The notes: generated from the sequence alone by a model not told the origin. A stretch of 63,341 nucleotides of DNA from Bradyrhizobium hipponense (GCF_008123965.1 NZ_VSTH01000106.1:1-63341), one strand, 5' to 3'; positions 34,088-42,881 are shown, numbered from the stretch's first letter. Made by a program: numbers and translations.

Positions 34088-34975
34088 TCACTCCAGGTTC
34101 TGGACCTGCTCGCGGAACTGCTCCACCACGTTCTTCATGGCGAGCCCCGTATTGGTCAGCTCGATGTCGTTCGACTTCGAGCAGCAGGTGTTGACCTCGC
34201 GGTGAAATTCCTGCGCCAGGAAGTCGAGCTTGCGCCCGACCGGGCCGCCCTTGCCGATCAGCTCGCGCGCCTGGGCGATATGGGAGGCGATCCGATCGAG
34301 TTCCTCGCGGATGTCGGCCCTAGTCGCGATCAGGATTGCTTCCTGCATCAGGCGATCGGAATCGAAACGGTCCGACGTATCGAGCAATGTCGCGATCTGC
34401 TCGGCGAGCCTGGCCTTGATCACCTCCGGCTTGCGCCCGGGCGCGGCCTCGGCCTTTTTCGCCAGTTGCTCGACCTCGTCGACCCGCTGGGTCAGGATTT
34501 GCCCGAGCGAAGTGCCCTCGCGCCTGCGCATCTCGACGAGTTCGGCGAGCGCCTTGTCGAAGGCCTCCGCTGCGGCGAGGCGCGCGGCCTTGTCCTCCTC
34601 CTCGTCGCCCTCGGGCTCGGCCACCTCGATCACGCCCTTGATGGCGAGCAGGCCGTCGACGCTCGGCGCCACCGCATCGACCTTGCCGGCGATCGCCGAG
34701 GCGGCCTTCAGGACGGCGTTGAGCACGTCCTCGTTGACGCGGACCGAGGCGGCCGCATTGGTGCGCTTGACGGTAAGATTGGCATAGACGGTGCCGCGCG
34801 ACAGCACCTCGCCGGCGCGCTTCTTGGCGAGGGCCTCGAGCTCGTCGAACCCCTGCGGCAGCCGCACCCGCAGGTCAAAGCCCTTGGCGTTGACCGACTT
34901 CAATTCCCATTCGAACGTATACGGCCCGCTAGCGCCGTGGCTTCGGGCAAAGCCGGTCATGGACGACAGCGCCAT
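34088..34975 (-). CDS. yicC: YicC family endoribonuclease
   Basis: 295 residues. The YicC N-terminal domain begins MALSSMTGFAR and continues ELKSVNAKGFDLRVRLP; the C-terminal DUF1732 region ends with GRKLDFLAQEFHREVNTCCS and the terminal NVVEQFREQVQNLE. In E. coli YicC is an endoribonuclease. The ATG at 34975 has GGAGAAA upstream; an in-frame upstream ATG at 34996 is less likely. It is coupled to gmk and follows mltG by 110 bases. Confidence 0.95.
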   Translation of the reverse strand: MALSSMTGFARSHGASGPYTFEWELKSVNAKGFDLRVRLPQGFDELEALAKKRAGEVLSRGTVYANLTVKRTNAAASVRVNEDVLNAVLKAASAIAGKVDAVAPSVDGLLAIKGVIEVAEPEGDEEEDKAARLAAAEAFDKALAELVEMRRREGTSLGQILTQRVDEVEQLAKKAEAAPGRKPEVIKARLAEQIATLLDTSDRFDSDRLMQEAILIATRADIREELDRIASHIAQARELIGKGGPVGRKLDFLAQEFHREVNTCCSKSNDIELTNTGLAMKNVVEQFREQVQNLE

Positions 34976-35085
34976 CGGGTCAGTTTCTCCGGACAAATGA
35001 GATTCGCGAGGCCATCAGGCACGCGAATCTTAAGACTTTTTGCAGGAAAGTGGAATCCGCTAGAGACCGCGTGTCAGAGCGGCCG

Positions 35086-36357
35086 CTAGCGTTGGACCAC
35101 CGGCGGCGAAGGCTGCACCGCGCCCTGCCGGGCAGGAGGCGGACCAGCCGGACGGGGCGCCGGCGGCTTTTTCTGCTGATTGGGCCGCGCCGGCGTGGTC
35201 GCGGTCGGCGTATCGGCGGCGGGCGCAGCTGCGGCGGGGGGCTGCGCATCGTCGGCCGGCTCGACCGTGTCGTTCTGGATCTGCTTCTCCATCGCGCGCA
35301 GCTTGGCGACGTTCTTCTGGTGCGCGTCGTAGGTCTCGGTGAAGGCGTGCCCGCCGGTACCGTCGGCGACGAAATAGAGATCGCGGGTGCGGGCCGGATT
35401 GGCGGTCGCCTCCAGCGAGGCGCGGCCGGGATTGGAGATCGGACCCGGCGGCAATCCTTCGATCACATAGGTGTTGTAGGGCGAGGGCTGCGTGATCTCG
35501 CTCCGCTTGATCGGGCGGCTGAGCGTGCCCTTACCGCCGACGATGCCGTAGATGATCGTGGGATCGGACTGCAGCTTGATCCTCTGCTTCAGGCGATTGA
35601 CGAACACGGCGGCGACACGGCTGCGCTCATCCGGCTTGCCGGTCTCCTTCTCGACGATCGAGGCCAGCGTCACCAGTTGCTCGGGAGTCTTGACCGGAAT
35701 GTCCTGGCTGCGACGCTCCCAGATCTCGGCCAGCACGCGCTTATGCGCCTGCTGCATGCGCAGGACCACCTGCTCGCGCGGGGTCCCGCGCGGGAACTTG
35801 TAGGTCTCCGGCAGCAGCGTGCCCTCGCGCGGCAGCTCGCGCACGCTGCCGGTGAAGATGTCGTTGTCGGAAAGGCGCACCATGATCTGCTCGGAGGTGA
35901 GGCCTTCCGGAATCGTGACGGCATGCTGCACCACCTTGCCCTCGACGATTGTGGCGATGACGTCGCGTAGAGATGCGTTCTTCTGGAACGAATATTCGCC
36001 GGGCTTTAGGTCCGAACTCGCCTTCAGCGCCGCCACGCTGGCGATGAACACCCACGGATTGACGTCGGTCACGCCTTCCCGGTTCAGGGTTTCGGCGATG
36101 TCGCGCTTGCCCGCGCGCTGGGGAATGTTGACGATCTTGTCTTCCTTGAGCGGGCCTGCGGCCTCAAGCACCTGCCGGCCGTAATAATACACGCCGCCCG
36201 CACCGATCATGGCGATCAGCAGCAGTGTGATGATCGCGTTGCCGACGATCACGAAGGGATTGCGCGCCCGGTCCGATCGCTTTGGCGGCGGCGGGACCTG
36301 CTCGGGCTCGAGCGCTGCCCGCGGACTCCGGGGCGAAATGGGCGGCCTTTCACTCAT
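35086..36357 (-). CDS. mltG: Endolytic transglycosylase MltG
   Basis: 423 residues. A cytoplasmic Pro-rich N-terminus, one transmembrane helix (FVIVGNAIITLLLIAMIGAG, about 35-55), then LysM-like and YceG domains. The catalytic Glu lies in ASIVEKETG, with QSDPTIIYG and SEITQPSPYNTY also conserved. MltG cleaves nascent glycan strands and so sets chain length. The C-terminal ~60 residues are an Ala/Pro-rich extension (AAAAPAADTPTATTPARP) beyond the enzyme domain. It is downstream of fabF on the same strand, a common arrangement. Confidence 0.95.
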   Translation of the reverse strand: MSERPPISPRSPRAALEPEQVPPPPKRSDRARNPFVIVGNAIITLLLIAMIGAGGVYYYGRQVLEAAGPLKEDKIVNIPQRAGKRDIAETLNREGVTDVNPWVFIASVAALKASSDLKPGEYSFQKNASLRDVIATIVEGKVVQHAVTIPEGLTSEQIMVRLSDNDIFTGSVRELPREGTLLPETYKFPRGTPREQVVLRMQQAHKRVLAEIWERRSQDIPVKTPEQLVTLASIVEKETGKPDERSRVAAVFVNRLKQRIKLQSDPTIIYGIVGGKGTLSRPIKRSEITQPSPYNTYVIEGLPPGPISNPGRASLEATANPARTRDLYFVADGTGGHAFTETYDAHQKNVAKLRAMEKQIQNDTVEPADDAQPPAAAAPAADTPTATTPARPNQQKKPPAPRPAGPPPARQGAVQPSPPVVQR

Positions 36358-36482
36358 CGAAGCAACCTGAATCCTGCCGGTTCAAATGCGGCCCGACAAT
36401 CGTTTGTCCAGCCAAATGCACGCGCCCACATGTATGACTATCGCCGAATGCGGCAAATCGGTGGATTCGGTTCAAACGCAAG

Positions 36483-37748
36483 CTAACTGGCCAAGCGGCG
36501 GAAGATCACCGACGCGTTGGTACCGCCAAAACCAAAAGAATTCGACAATACGACATTGACCTCACGCTTCTTCGCCGTGTGCGGTACGAGATCGATCGCA
36601 GTTTCGACCGAGGGATTGTCCAGATTGATAGTCGGCGGGACGACATTATCGCGAATCGCGAGGATGGCGAAGATCGCCTCGATCGCACCGGCCGCGCCAA
36701 GAAGATGACCGGTCGAGGACTTGGTCGAGGACATCGCGACCCTGGAGGCGGCATTGCCCAGCAGCCGCTCGACCGCACCGAGCTCGATCTCGTCACCGAG
36801 CTGCGTCGAGGTGCCATGCGCGTTGATGTAGTCGAGATCGGACGGCGAGAGGCCGGCGCGCTTCAGCGCGGCCACCATGCTGCGGAAGCCGCCGTCGCCG
36901 TCGGGCGAAGGCGAGGTAATGTGATAGGCATCGCCGGACAGGCCGTAGCCGATCACCTCGGCATAGATCTTCGCGCCACGACGCCGGGCATGCTCGAGTT
37001 CTTCCAGGACCAGGACGCCGGCGCCCTCGCCCATCACGAAGCCATCGCGCTCCTTGTCGTAGGGACGCGAGGCCTTCTCGGGCGTTTCGTTGAAGCCGGT
37101 CGACAGCGCGCGCGCGGCGTTGAAGCCGGCAATACCGATGCGGCCGATTGGCGATTCCGCGCCGCCGGCGACCATGACGTCGGCATCGCCCAGCGCAATC
37201 AGGCGGGCGGCGTCGCCGATCGCATGCGCGCCGGTCGAACAGGCCGTGACCACCGAATGGTTCGGCCCTTTCAGCCCATGTTTGATCGAGACATAGCCGG
37301 AGGCGAGATTGATCAGGCGGCCCGGAATGAAGAAAGGCGACACCCGGCGCGGCCCGCGTTCCTTCAACAGGACCGCAGTGTCGGCGATGCCGTTGAGACC
37401 GCCGATGCCGGAACCGATCATGGTACCGGTCGCGCATTTGTCCTCTTCGGTCTCGGGATGCCAGTTGGCATCGTCAAGCGCCTGGCCCGCAGCGGCCATG
37501 CCGAAAATGATGAAGTCGTCGACCTTGCGCTGGTCCTTCGCCTCCATCCAGAGATCGGGATTGAAGCTGTCATTCGAACCGTCGCCGCGCACCACGGTGC
37601 AGGCGATCCTGGTCTGAAGATCGGAGACGTCGAAGCTCTCGATCTTGCGTGCCCCGCTTTCACCGTTGAGGATGCGCTTCCAGGTCGGCTCGACGCCACA
37701 GCCGAGTGGCGACACCATGCCGAGGCCCGTGACGACAACCCGCCTCAT
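36483..37748 (-). CDS. fabF: 3-oxoacyl-ACP synthase II
   Basis: 421 residues. It elongates acyl-ACP with malonyl-ACP. The catalytic triad is C170 (VVTACSTGAH), H311 (NAHGTSTQLGD) and H348 (STGHLLGAAG), the C-H-H pattern of KAS I/II. It sits 107 bases behind acpP. KAS II-type enzymes also control chain length and membrane fluidity, which fits the nearby desaturase. Confidence 0.97.
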   Translation of the reverse strand: MRRVVVTGLGMVSPLGCGVEPTWKRILNGESGARKIESFDVSDLQTRIACTVVRGDGSNDSFNPDLWMEAKDQRKVDDFIIFGMAAAGQALDDANWHPETEEDKCATGTMIGSGIGGLNGIADTAVLLKERGPRRVSPFFIPGRLINLASGYVSIKHGLKGPNHSVVTACSTGAHAIGDAARLIALGDADVMVAGGAESPIGRIGIAGFNAARALSTGFNETPEKASRPYDKERDGFVMGEGAGVLVLEELEHARRRGAKIYAEVIGYGLSGDAYHITSPSPDGDGGFRSMVAALKRAGLSPSDLDYINAHGTSTQLGDEIELGAVERLLGNAASRVAMSSTKSSTGHLLGAAGAIEAIFAILAIRDNVVPPTINLDNPSVETAIDLVPHTAKKREVNVVLSNSFGFGGTNASVIFRRLAS

Positions 37749-37855
37749 ATCCGAAAACTCCGCTTCGAAAGATTCACGGCCGATAACAAGAAACCGGCTG
37801 ACCGCCGGTAGGCGGCCCGTCCGGTTTCAATGTTGTCCCCGCGAAATTAAAGAGC

Positions 37856-38095
37856 TTAGCTCTTTGCGTTCTTCTCGAGAAACTTCGTGGCGTCGCCGAC
37901 GGTGAGAATCGTTTCCGCGGCGTCGTCCGGAATCTCGCAACCGAATTCCTCTTCGAACGCCATCACCAGTTCGACGGTGTCCAGACTGTCGGCGCCGAGG
38001 TCGTCGATGAAGCTCGCAGCGTCGACAACCTTCTCGGGTTCAACACCAAGGTGTTCGACCACGATCTTCTTAACCCGTTCGCCAATGTCACTCAT
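37856..38095 (-). CDS. acpP: Acyl carrier protein
   Basis: 79 residues, acidic and helical. The phosphopantetheine serine is S37 in the DSL motif of DDLGADSLDTVELV. It carries acyl chains between all fatty-acid synthesis enzymes. It sits between fabG and fabF with its own upstream region of 301 bases, where a promoter candidate is seen. Confidence 0.98.
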   Translation of the reverse strand: MSDIGERVKKIVVEHLGVEPEKVVDAASFIDDLGADSLDTVELVMAFEEEFGCEIPDDAAETILTVGDATKFLEKNAKS

Positions 38096-38396
38096 TGCTT
38101 TAACCTCGTGTTGTTCCCTGTAGACCCGACCCCCCGGGACGATACGAGCCGTCGTGGTCGTTTATTGCCTTCGCTTACGAACTTGATTGACCCCATCCTA
38201 ACCGACGCGGGGCCCGGCGAACGACGGCCAAGGCTCCGCATCGCCAATATACAGGGTTTCAAAAACCTGCAATGGCGTTCTTTGCCCATCCGTTGAAGGT
38301 CCGGTTATCATACTTCAATTGCCTTGACTACAAGCCTCATTTTCCTTCGGAAAACGCCATTCCGCACCGCCCGCTCTCCGGGGCCGAACGAGGCCC
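38096..38396. other. fabG-acpP intergenic region with acpP promoter candidate
   Basis: 301 bases with no gene. A -35-like TTGCAG (complement of 38267-38272) and -10 TATATT (complement of 38246-38251) with a 15-base spacer read toward acpP and would give a leader of about 145 bases. A small hairpin with a UUCG-type loop, TTTTCCTTCGGAAAA, lies at 38340-38354 near the fabG 3' end. Confidence 0.45.
38246..38272 (-). promoter_or_regulatory. Candidate sigma-70-type promoter of acpP
   Basis: On the minus strand TTGCAG and TATATT are separated by 15 bases, slightly short; ATTGCA one base earlier gives 16. It is about 150 bases upstream of the acpP start. Confidence 0.4.
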
Positions 38397-39134
38397 TCAG
38401 ATCATGGCCATGCCGCCATTGACGTGGATTGTCTGGCCGGTGACGTAGGCTGCTTCGTTCGAACTCAGGTAAACGGCAGCCGCCGCGATGTCCTCGGGAG
38501 TGCCGAGTCGGGCCGCCGGAACCTTGGTCAGTATAGTTTCGCGCTGCTTGTCGTTGAGCGCATCCGTCATCGGCGTCTTGATGAAGCCGGGCGCGATGCA
38601 GTTCGCGGTGACGCCGCGCTTGGCGTATTCGGCGCCGAGCGTCTTGATCATGCCGATCAAGCCAGCCTTCGACGCAGTGTAGTTGCCCTGCCCCGGATTG
38701 CCGGTGACACCGACCACCGAGGTAATGGCGATGATGCGGCCGAAGCGCTTGCGCATCATCAGTTTGGTGGCGGCGCGTGCCAGGCGGAAGGTCGACGTCA
38801 GGTTGACGTTGATGACCTCCTCCCAGTCCTCGTCGCGGAGCTGGACGAACAGATTATCGCGCGTGATGCCGGCATTGGCCACGAGGATGTCGACTTGCCC
38901 CATCGCAGCTTCGGCGGCAGGCACCAGCGCCTCGACCTCGTCGGCCTTGGAGAGATTGCATGGCAAAACGTGGGTGCGCTCGCCGAGCTTGCCTGCAAGC
39001 TCATCCAGCACTTCTTTTCGCGTTCCCGAAACGGCAATCGTAGCGCCCTGCGCGTGCAGCGCCTGCGCAATCGCGCCGCCGATGCCGCCGGTCGCGCCAG
39101 TGACGAGCGCCTTCCTGCCAGTCAGATCGAACAT
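38397..39134 (-). CDS. fabG: 3-oxoacyl-ACP reductase
   Basis: 245 residues of the SDR family, NADPH-dependent. Cofactor motif TGATGGIG (12-19), NAG (87-89), and catalytic S139, Y152, K156 (NYTASKAG) are intact. The ATG at 39134 has AAGGAG upstream and is chosen over an ATG 15 bases earlier. A palindromic repeat sits in the short gap between fabD and fabG. Confidence 0.97.
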   Translation of the reverse strand: MFDLTGRKALVTGATGGIGGAIAQALHAQGATIAVSGTRKEVLDELAGKLGERTHVLPCNLSKADEVEALVPAAEAAMGQVDILVANAGITRDNLFVQLRDEDWEEVINVNLTSTFRLARAATKLMMRKRFGRIIAITSVVGVTGNPGQGNYTASKAGLIGMIKTLGAEYAKRGVTANCIAPGFIKTPMTDALNDKQRETILTKVPAARLGTPEDIAAAAVYLSSNEAAYVTGQTIHVNGGMAMI

Positions 39135-39150
39135 CGATAACTCCTTCAAA

Positions 39151-39195
39151 GCACGATCCGGAAAAGTGTGCAGCGGATTTCCGGAAAGATCGTGC
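39151..39195. repeat. Dispersed palindromic repeat, copy 2 (inside fabD-fabG)
   Basis: GCACGATC (39151-39158) and GATCGTGC (39188-39195) are outer arms; CGGAAA and TTTCCG are inner arms. It matches copy 1 (26834-26880) with compensating base changes in the arms (C-G for T-A), so the pairing is preserved. It lies in the 69-base gap between fabD and fabG on the transcript. Confidence 0.8.
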
Positions 39196-39203
39196 GCAAA
39201 CTC

Positions 39204-40163
39204 TTAGGCCAGCTTCGCAGCGGCCAATGCATCCTTGGCGGCGGCGATGTCGTTCGGCCCGCCGACGGCGACACCGACAGCTCCGTCGGCGATGCGCTTG
39301 ACCAGTCCGGTCAGCACCTTGCCCGCGCCGATCTCGAAGAAACGGGTGACGCCCTGCCCTGCCATATAGGCAACCGACTCGCGCCAGCGCACCGTGCCGG
39401 TGACCTGCTCGACCAGGCGGCGGCGGATCTCGTCGGGATCGGTGATGGCGCTCGCCAGCACGTTTGATACCAGCGGCGCCGCCGGCGCCCTGATCGCGAC
39501 CTTGGACAGCGCCTCCGCCATGGCGTCCGCAGCGGGCTGCATCAGTTTGCAATGGAACGGCGCGGACACCGGCAGCAACATCGCCCGCTTGGCGCCCTTG
39601 GCCTTGGCGAGCTCGACGGCGCGATCGACCGCCGCCTTGTCGCCAGAGACCACCACCTGCCCGCCGCCATTGTCATTGGCGGCCTGGCAGACCTGGCCCT
39701 GTGCCGCCTCGTTGGCGACCTCCACGGCCGCTTCGTAGTCGAGGCCGAGCAGCGCGGCCATCGCGCCAATACCGACGGGCACGGCCTTCTGCATTGCGAG
39801 ACCGCGGGTGCGAAGGAGGCGCGCGGTGTCGGAAATGGTCAGGCTGCCAGCCGCAGCCAACGCCGAATATTCACCGAGCGAGTGGCCTGCGACGAAGGCT
39901 GCGTCCCGTCCCACGGAAAAACCGGCTTCCGCCTCCAGCACGCGCAGGGTCGCCACGGACACCGCCATCAGCGCCGGCTGGGCGTTTTCGGTAAGCTGGA
40001 GGGTTTCGGCCGGACCATCCCAGATGGTCGACGTCAGCTTCTCCCCCAGCGCCGAATCGACCTCGTCGAACACGGCGCGCGCCATTGGGAAGGCATCTGC
40101 CAGAGCCTTGCCCATGCCAGTGGCCTGGGAACCCTGCCCCGGAAACGTGAATGCTGCCGTCAT
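39204..40163 (-). CDS. fabD: Malonyl-CoA:ACP transacylase
   Basis: 319 residues. It loads malonyl groups on ACP. FPGQGSQATGMG (7-18), the nucleophile S95 in GHSLGEYSAL, and the catalytic histidine in SAPFHCKLM are present. The ATG at 40163 (MTAAFTFPGQ) has GGGAG upstream; an open extension to 40316 would add 51 residues unlike the family and is rejected. Confidence 0.97.
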   Translation of the reverse strand: MTAAFTFPGQGSQATGMGKALADAFPMARAVFDEVDSALGEKLTSTIWDGPAETLQLTENAQPALMAVSVATLRVLEAEAGFSVGRDAAFVAGHSLGEYSALAAAGSLTISDTARLLRTRGLAMQKAVPVGIGAMAALLGLDYEAAVEVANEAAQGQVCQAANDNGGGQVVVSGDKAAVDRAVELAKAKGAKRAMLLPVSAPFHCKLMQPAADAMAEALSKVAIRAPAAPLVSNVLASAITDPDEIRRRLVEQVTGTVRWRESVAYMAGQGVTRFFEIGAGKVLTGLVKRIADGAVGVAVGGPNDIAAAKDALAAAKLA

Positions 40164-40334
40164 CGGCGCTCCCTGGTTGTCGAGCATGATCCCCGCGCGA
40201 ACCGGCAGCCGACTACGCGCGGCCTGGGCTATGGTTCCGGATCGTGCCTCAAAGGGGGCCGTAGACACTGTCCGGCGCGGCGATGTCAAGCCAAGATGGG
40301 GAACCTGGACCAGCATTCAACCGGGACGCGGCCC

Positions 40335-41360
40335 TCAAAACCCTCCCGCCTTCTGATCTGCACCGACCTCGGCACCCGCCCGCGCACGGCGCGCACTGCT
40401 CGCCAATTGTCCCGGCCGGTCGTCGCGGTTCGGCTTTGCGGTCGCGAGCCGCAGCACCGCGGCGTAACCCGGCTGCACCTCCATGCGGCCGGCGTGCCGG
40501 CTCCCGCTCAGCAGCCGGTGGACTTTCGGCAGATTGTAGCAGGGTACGTAGAACAGCAGATGATGCTCGAGGTGATAGTTCACGTAGTACGGCGCGATGA
40601 ACAGGCGCTCGAGAAAATTGGCGCGGGTGGTGCGGGTATTGCGCAGGGGATCGCTGCTGTCGGGGACGACGGCATGTTCGGCGATGTTGCGGATGCGGGT
40701 GATGACCATCATCCAGGTCAGAAGCGGCACCAGCCATAGCAGCGGATAGGCCCACCACACACCGGCCGCCGTCAGCGCGGCGAACAGGATGGCGTTGAAG
40801 ATGCATTGGGGTCCGAGCTTCTCCCAAAAATGCGCGGCACGCTGCCGCCACGGCCAGTCCTTCGGACCAAGTGCGTTGAGCAGTTGCGCCTTGCGCTGCT
40901 GGTAGCCGGTCTGCCCGGTAATGTCGCGGATGAACTTGCGGCGGTAGCTCGCCTTCGTGATCGGGAACGGCGCCGACAGCACGAGGTCGGGATCGTCCTC
41001 CTGCTGGGTTCGCGCGTGATGCTGCAAATGATAGCGGCGGTAGGCGCGTGTCTCCGCGAAGATCGGATAGGCGCAGAACCACTGGCTCAGCGTCAGGTTG
41101 GTCCTCTCGTCCGCCGACAGGCATCCATGCGCGCCGTCGTGCATGAGGATCGCGAGCCCGAGCTGACGCGAGCCGACGATCCCGACCGCGAGCAGATAAG
41201 TCAGCGGATTGGGCCACCATGCGACCAGCGCGATCGCGCCGATGATCAAGCCCCAGGCATGGGCGATCAGCGCAAGACCTTTCCACGTGACGCGCTGACG
41301 TACGTCGATGAGTTGATCCTCCGTCAGGAAGTCGCGAGCACGCATGCGAAGCGCGGTCAT
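40335..41360 (-). CDS. Membrane fatty acid desaturase
   Basis: 341 residues. The three histidine boxes of membrane desaturases are present: HDGAHG, HLQHHA and NYHLEHH. These bind a di-iron centre; hydrophobic segments at about 35-70 and 185-230 form the membrane core. It most resembles the family that includes fatty-acid and carotenoid-type desaturases; the substrate is unknown. It follows the TetR regulator by 3 bases, so both are on one transcript, and lies next to the fab genes. Confidence 0.9.
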   Translation of the reverse strand: MTALRMRARDFLTEDQLIDVRQRVTWKGLALIAHAWGLIIGAIALVAWWPNPLTYLLAVGIVGSRQLGLAILMHDGAHGCLSADERTNLTLSQWFCAYPIFAETRAYRRYHLQHHARTQQEDDPDLVLSAPFPITKASYRRKFIRDITGQTGYQQRKAQLLNALGPKDWPWRQRAAHFWEKLGPQCIFNAILFAALTAAGVWWAYPLLWLVPLLTWMMVITRIRNIAEHAVVPDSSDPLRNTRTTRANFLERLFIAPYYVNYHLEHHLLFYVPCYNLPKVHRLLSGSRHAGRMEVQPGYAAVLRLATAKPNRDDRPGQLASSARRARAGAEVGADQKAGGF

Positions 41361-41363
41361 GGC

Positions 41364-42071
41364 CTAACTCTCCTCATCCGAAGTGGTTGACGGATCGCGG
41401 TCGTCGACGAGGCGCAGGCGCGCGGCCTCGCCGGTGGATTTCGCCTGCTCGCCGAGCGCGCGCAGCATCTCGCCGCAGAGTTCGTCGGGCGAGCGGCCCA
41501 TGGCGTAGCCTTCGAGGATGACGCCGACGGCGATCGCCCAGAATCTACGCGAACTCTCATCGGGCGCACGCAGCGAACGCCAGCCGTGGCGCGCGACCTG
41601 GCTCGCATAGGCGCGCGTGCCCTCGGCGTGCAGGCGTTCGATGGTGCGCTCGACCAGTGGCGCCAGATCCTGGCGCCGCCGTGTCAGCGTCAGCGCCTCG
41701 GCGAAGAAGGCGATCGAATCGCTCGCCGTTACAGTCTCGGCGAGCGCGTGCGTATACTCCTGCGGCGAACGCGCCTTCAGTGCCGCCTGCTCGGTCGCGC
41801 GTGCCAGGTACAGCAGATCGCGGCAGGCGCATTCGACGAACAGCGCCTCCTTGGTGCGGAAATAATAGGTGATCTGGCTCGGGAATGCGTTGGCGGCAGC
41901 CGCGATGTCGGCGATCGAGGTGCCGGACACCCCCCGTTCCTTGAACAGAGGGCTCGCCGCGTCCAGCAGCAACGAACGCATCTTGCGGCCTGCCGAGCGC
42001 GTCGCCCGCGCCGCATGCTTGGGATCGCCTGCCGTAGCCTCAAATGGCGCCTGGACCGACCTTTTTGCCAC
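41364..42071 (-). CDS. TetR family regulator paired with the desaturase
   Basis: About 235 residues. The helix-turn-helix is SIADIAAAANAFPSQITYYF (about residues 50-75). The start is taken as GTG at 42071 (VAKRSVQAPF) because GGGAGGA lies just upstream; a frame-open ATG 36 bases earlier falls in the palindrome. DesT in Pseudomonas is a precedent for a TetR controlling desaturation in response to acyl-CoA; this is analogy, not proven homology. Confidence 0.88.
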   Translation of the reverse strand: MAKRSVQAPFEATAGDPKHAARATRSAGRKMRSLLLDAASPLFKERGVSGTSIADIAAAANAFPSQITYYFRTKEALFVECACRDLLYLARATEQAALKARSPQEYTHALAETVTASDSIAFFAEALTLTRRRQDLAPLVERTIERLHAEGTRAYASQVARHGWRSLRAPDESSRRFWAIAVGVILEGYAMGRSPDELCGEMLRALGEQAKSTGEAARLRLVDDRDPSTTSDEES

Positions 42072-42083
42072 CCTAGTCCTCCC

Positions 42084-42120
42084 TTGATTTATTTGTATGA
42101 TATACAAACAAATAAATCAA
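42084..42120. promoter_or_regulatory. Long palindrome upstream of the TetR-desaturase operon
   Basis: Outer arms TTGATTTATTTGT (42084-42096) and ACAAATAAATCAA (42108-42120) match perfectly. A nested inner palindrome TTTGTATGATATACAAA (42092-42108) has three central bases. It begins 13 bases upstream of the GTG and probably overlaps the core promoter, so TetR autoregulation is the simplest reading. Confidence 0.75.
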
Positions 42121-42405
42121 GCCATCTGGTCCGGCGACGACGCCCCCAACCGTGACCATTCGGGCTGAAACCTGGTCCCGCAACCTTGCCAAGCCGGTCA
42201 AAAACCGTATAAAGCGCGTCATCCGCAGACCCCGGCCGGGAGCTGAACGGACGGTCTCAGCAAATCATTCGTGATTTTGATGTGGCAGGGCCAGTCGGCC
42301 CGTCGTCCCGTGTTTCCGCCTTCTGAGCTTAATCCCAGAGTCCTTTCCGAAGGTCTCTTAAGGGCTTGACGCCGGGCGATGCGCCAACATGAGGAAAGGA
42401 CGTCC
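42121..42405. other. Intergenic region holding the rpsF promoter and leader
   Basis: 285 bases with no gene, part of the 334-base gap between the divergent TetR and rpsF starts. It contains a good sigma-70-like promoter (42186-42213) and a leader of about 190 bases before rpsF. Ribosomal operons headed by rpsF can carry an S6:S18-binding leader structure in some bacteria; I cannot confirm that fold here. Confidence 0.5.
42186..42213 (+). promoter_or_regulatory. Promoter of the rpsF operon
   Basis: TTGCCA (42186-42191) and TATAAA (42208-42213) are separated by 16 bases. This is the best promoter match near the rpsF operon and sits about 190 bases upstream of rpsF. Confidence 0.6.
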
Positions 42406-42876
42406 ATGCCTCTTTATGAGCATGTTTTTCTCGCGCGACAGGACGCGAGCACGCAGCAGGTCGAAGAGCTGACCGCACAGATGACCGGCATTGTCGAAGG
42501 TCTCGGCGGCAAGATCACCAAGACCGAGAATTGGGGCGTACGCTCCCTCACCTACCGCATGAGCAAGAACCGAAAGGCGCATTTCGTGCTGCTCAACATC
42601 GACGCGCCGTCCGCGGCGATCGCCGAGGTCGAGCGCCAGGAGCGCATCAGCGAAGACGTGATCCGCTATCTCAGCGTCCGCGTGGAGGAGCTCGAGGAAG
42701 GCCCGTCGGCGATGATGCGCAAGGCCGACCGCGATCGCGAGCGTGACGATCGCGGCGGCGGCTTCCGCGGCGAGCGTGAAGGCGGCTTCCGTGGCGACCG
42801 CGAAGGCGGTTTCCGCGGTGACCGCGGTCCGCGCCGTCCGCGCGACGAAGCTGAAACCACGACGGATGCGGAGTAA
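42406..42876 (+). CDS. rpsF: Ribosomal protein S6 with an arginine/glycine-rich tail
   Basis: 156 residues. The S6 domain runs MPLYEHVFLARQDASTQQVE through RYLSVRVEELE (about 1-95). The C-terminal extension (about 105-150) has three tandem repeats of an eight-residue unit (GGFRGERE, GGFRGDRE, GGFRGDRG), an RGG-like region, then an acidic tail. S6 binds 16S rRNA with S18. The ATG at 42406 has GAGGAAAGGA upstream. Confidence 0.97.
   Translation: MPLYEHVFLARQDASTQQVEELTAQMTGIVEGLGGKITKTENWGVRSLTYRMSKNRKAHFVLLNIDAPSAAIAEVERQERISEDVIRYLSVRVEELEEGPSAMMRKADRDRERDDRGGGFRGEREGGFRGDREGGFRGDRGPRRPRDEAETTTDAE
42757..42828 (+). repeat. Three 24-base tandem repeats in rpsF
   Basis: Copies at 42757-42780, 42781-42804 and 42805-42828 encode the GGFRG(E/D)R units. 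They differ mostly at synonymous or E/D positions, as expected of an old but conserved protein repeat. Confidence 0.9.
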
Positions 42877-42881
42877 GATCA

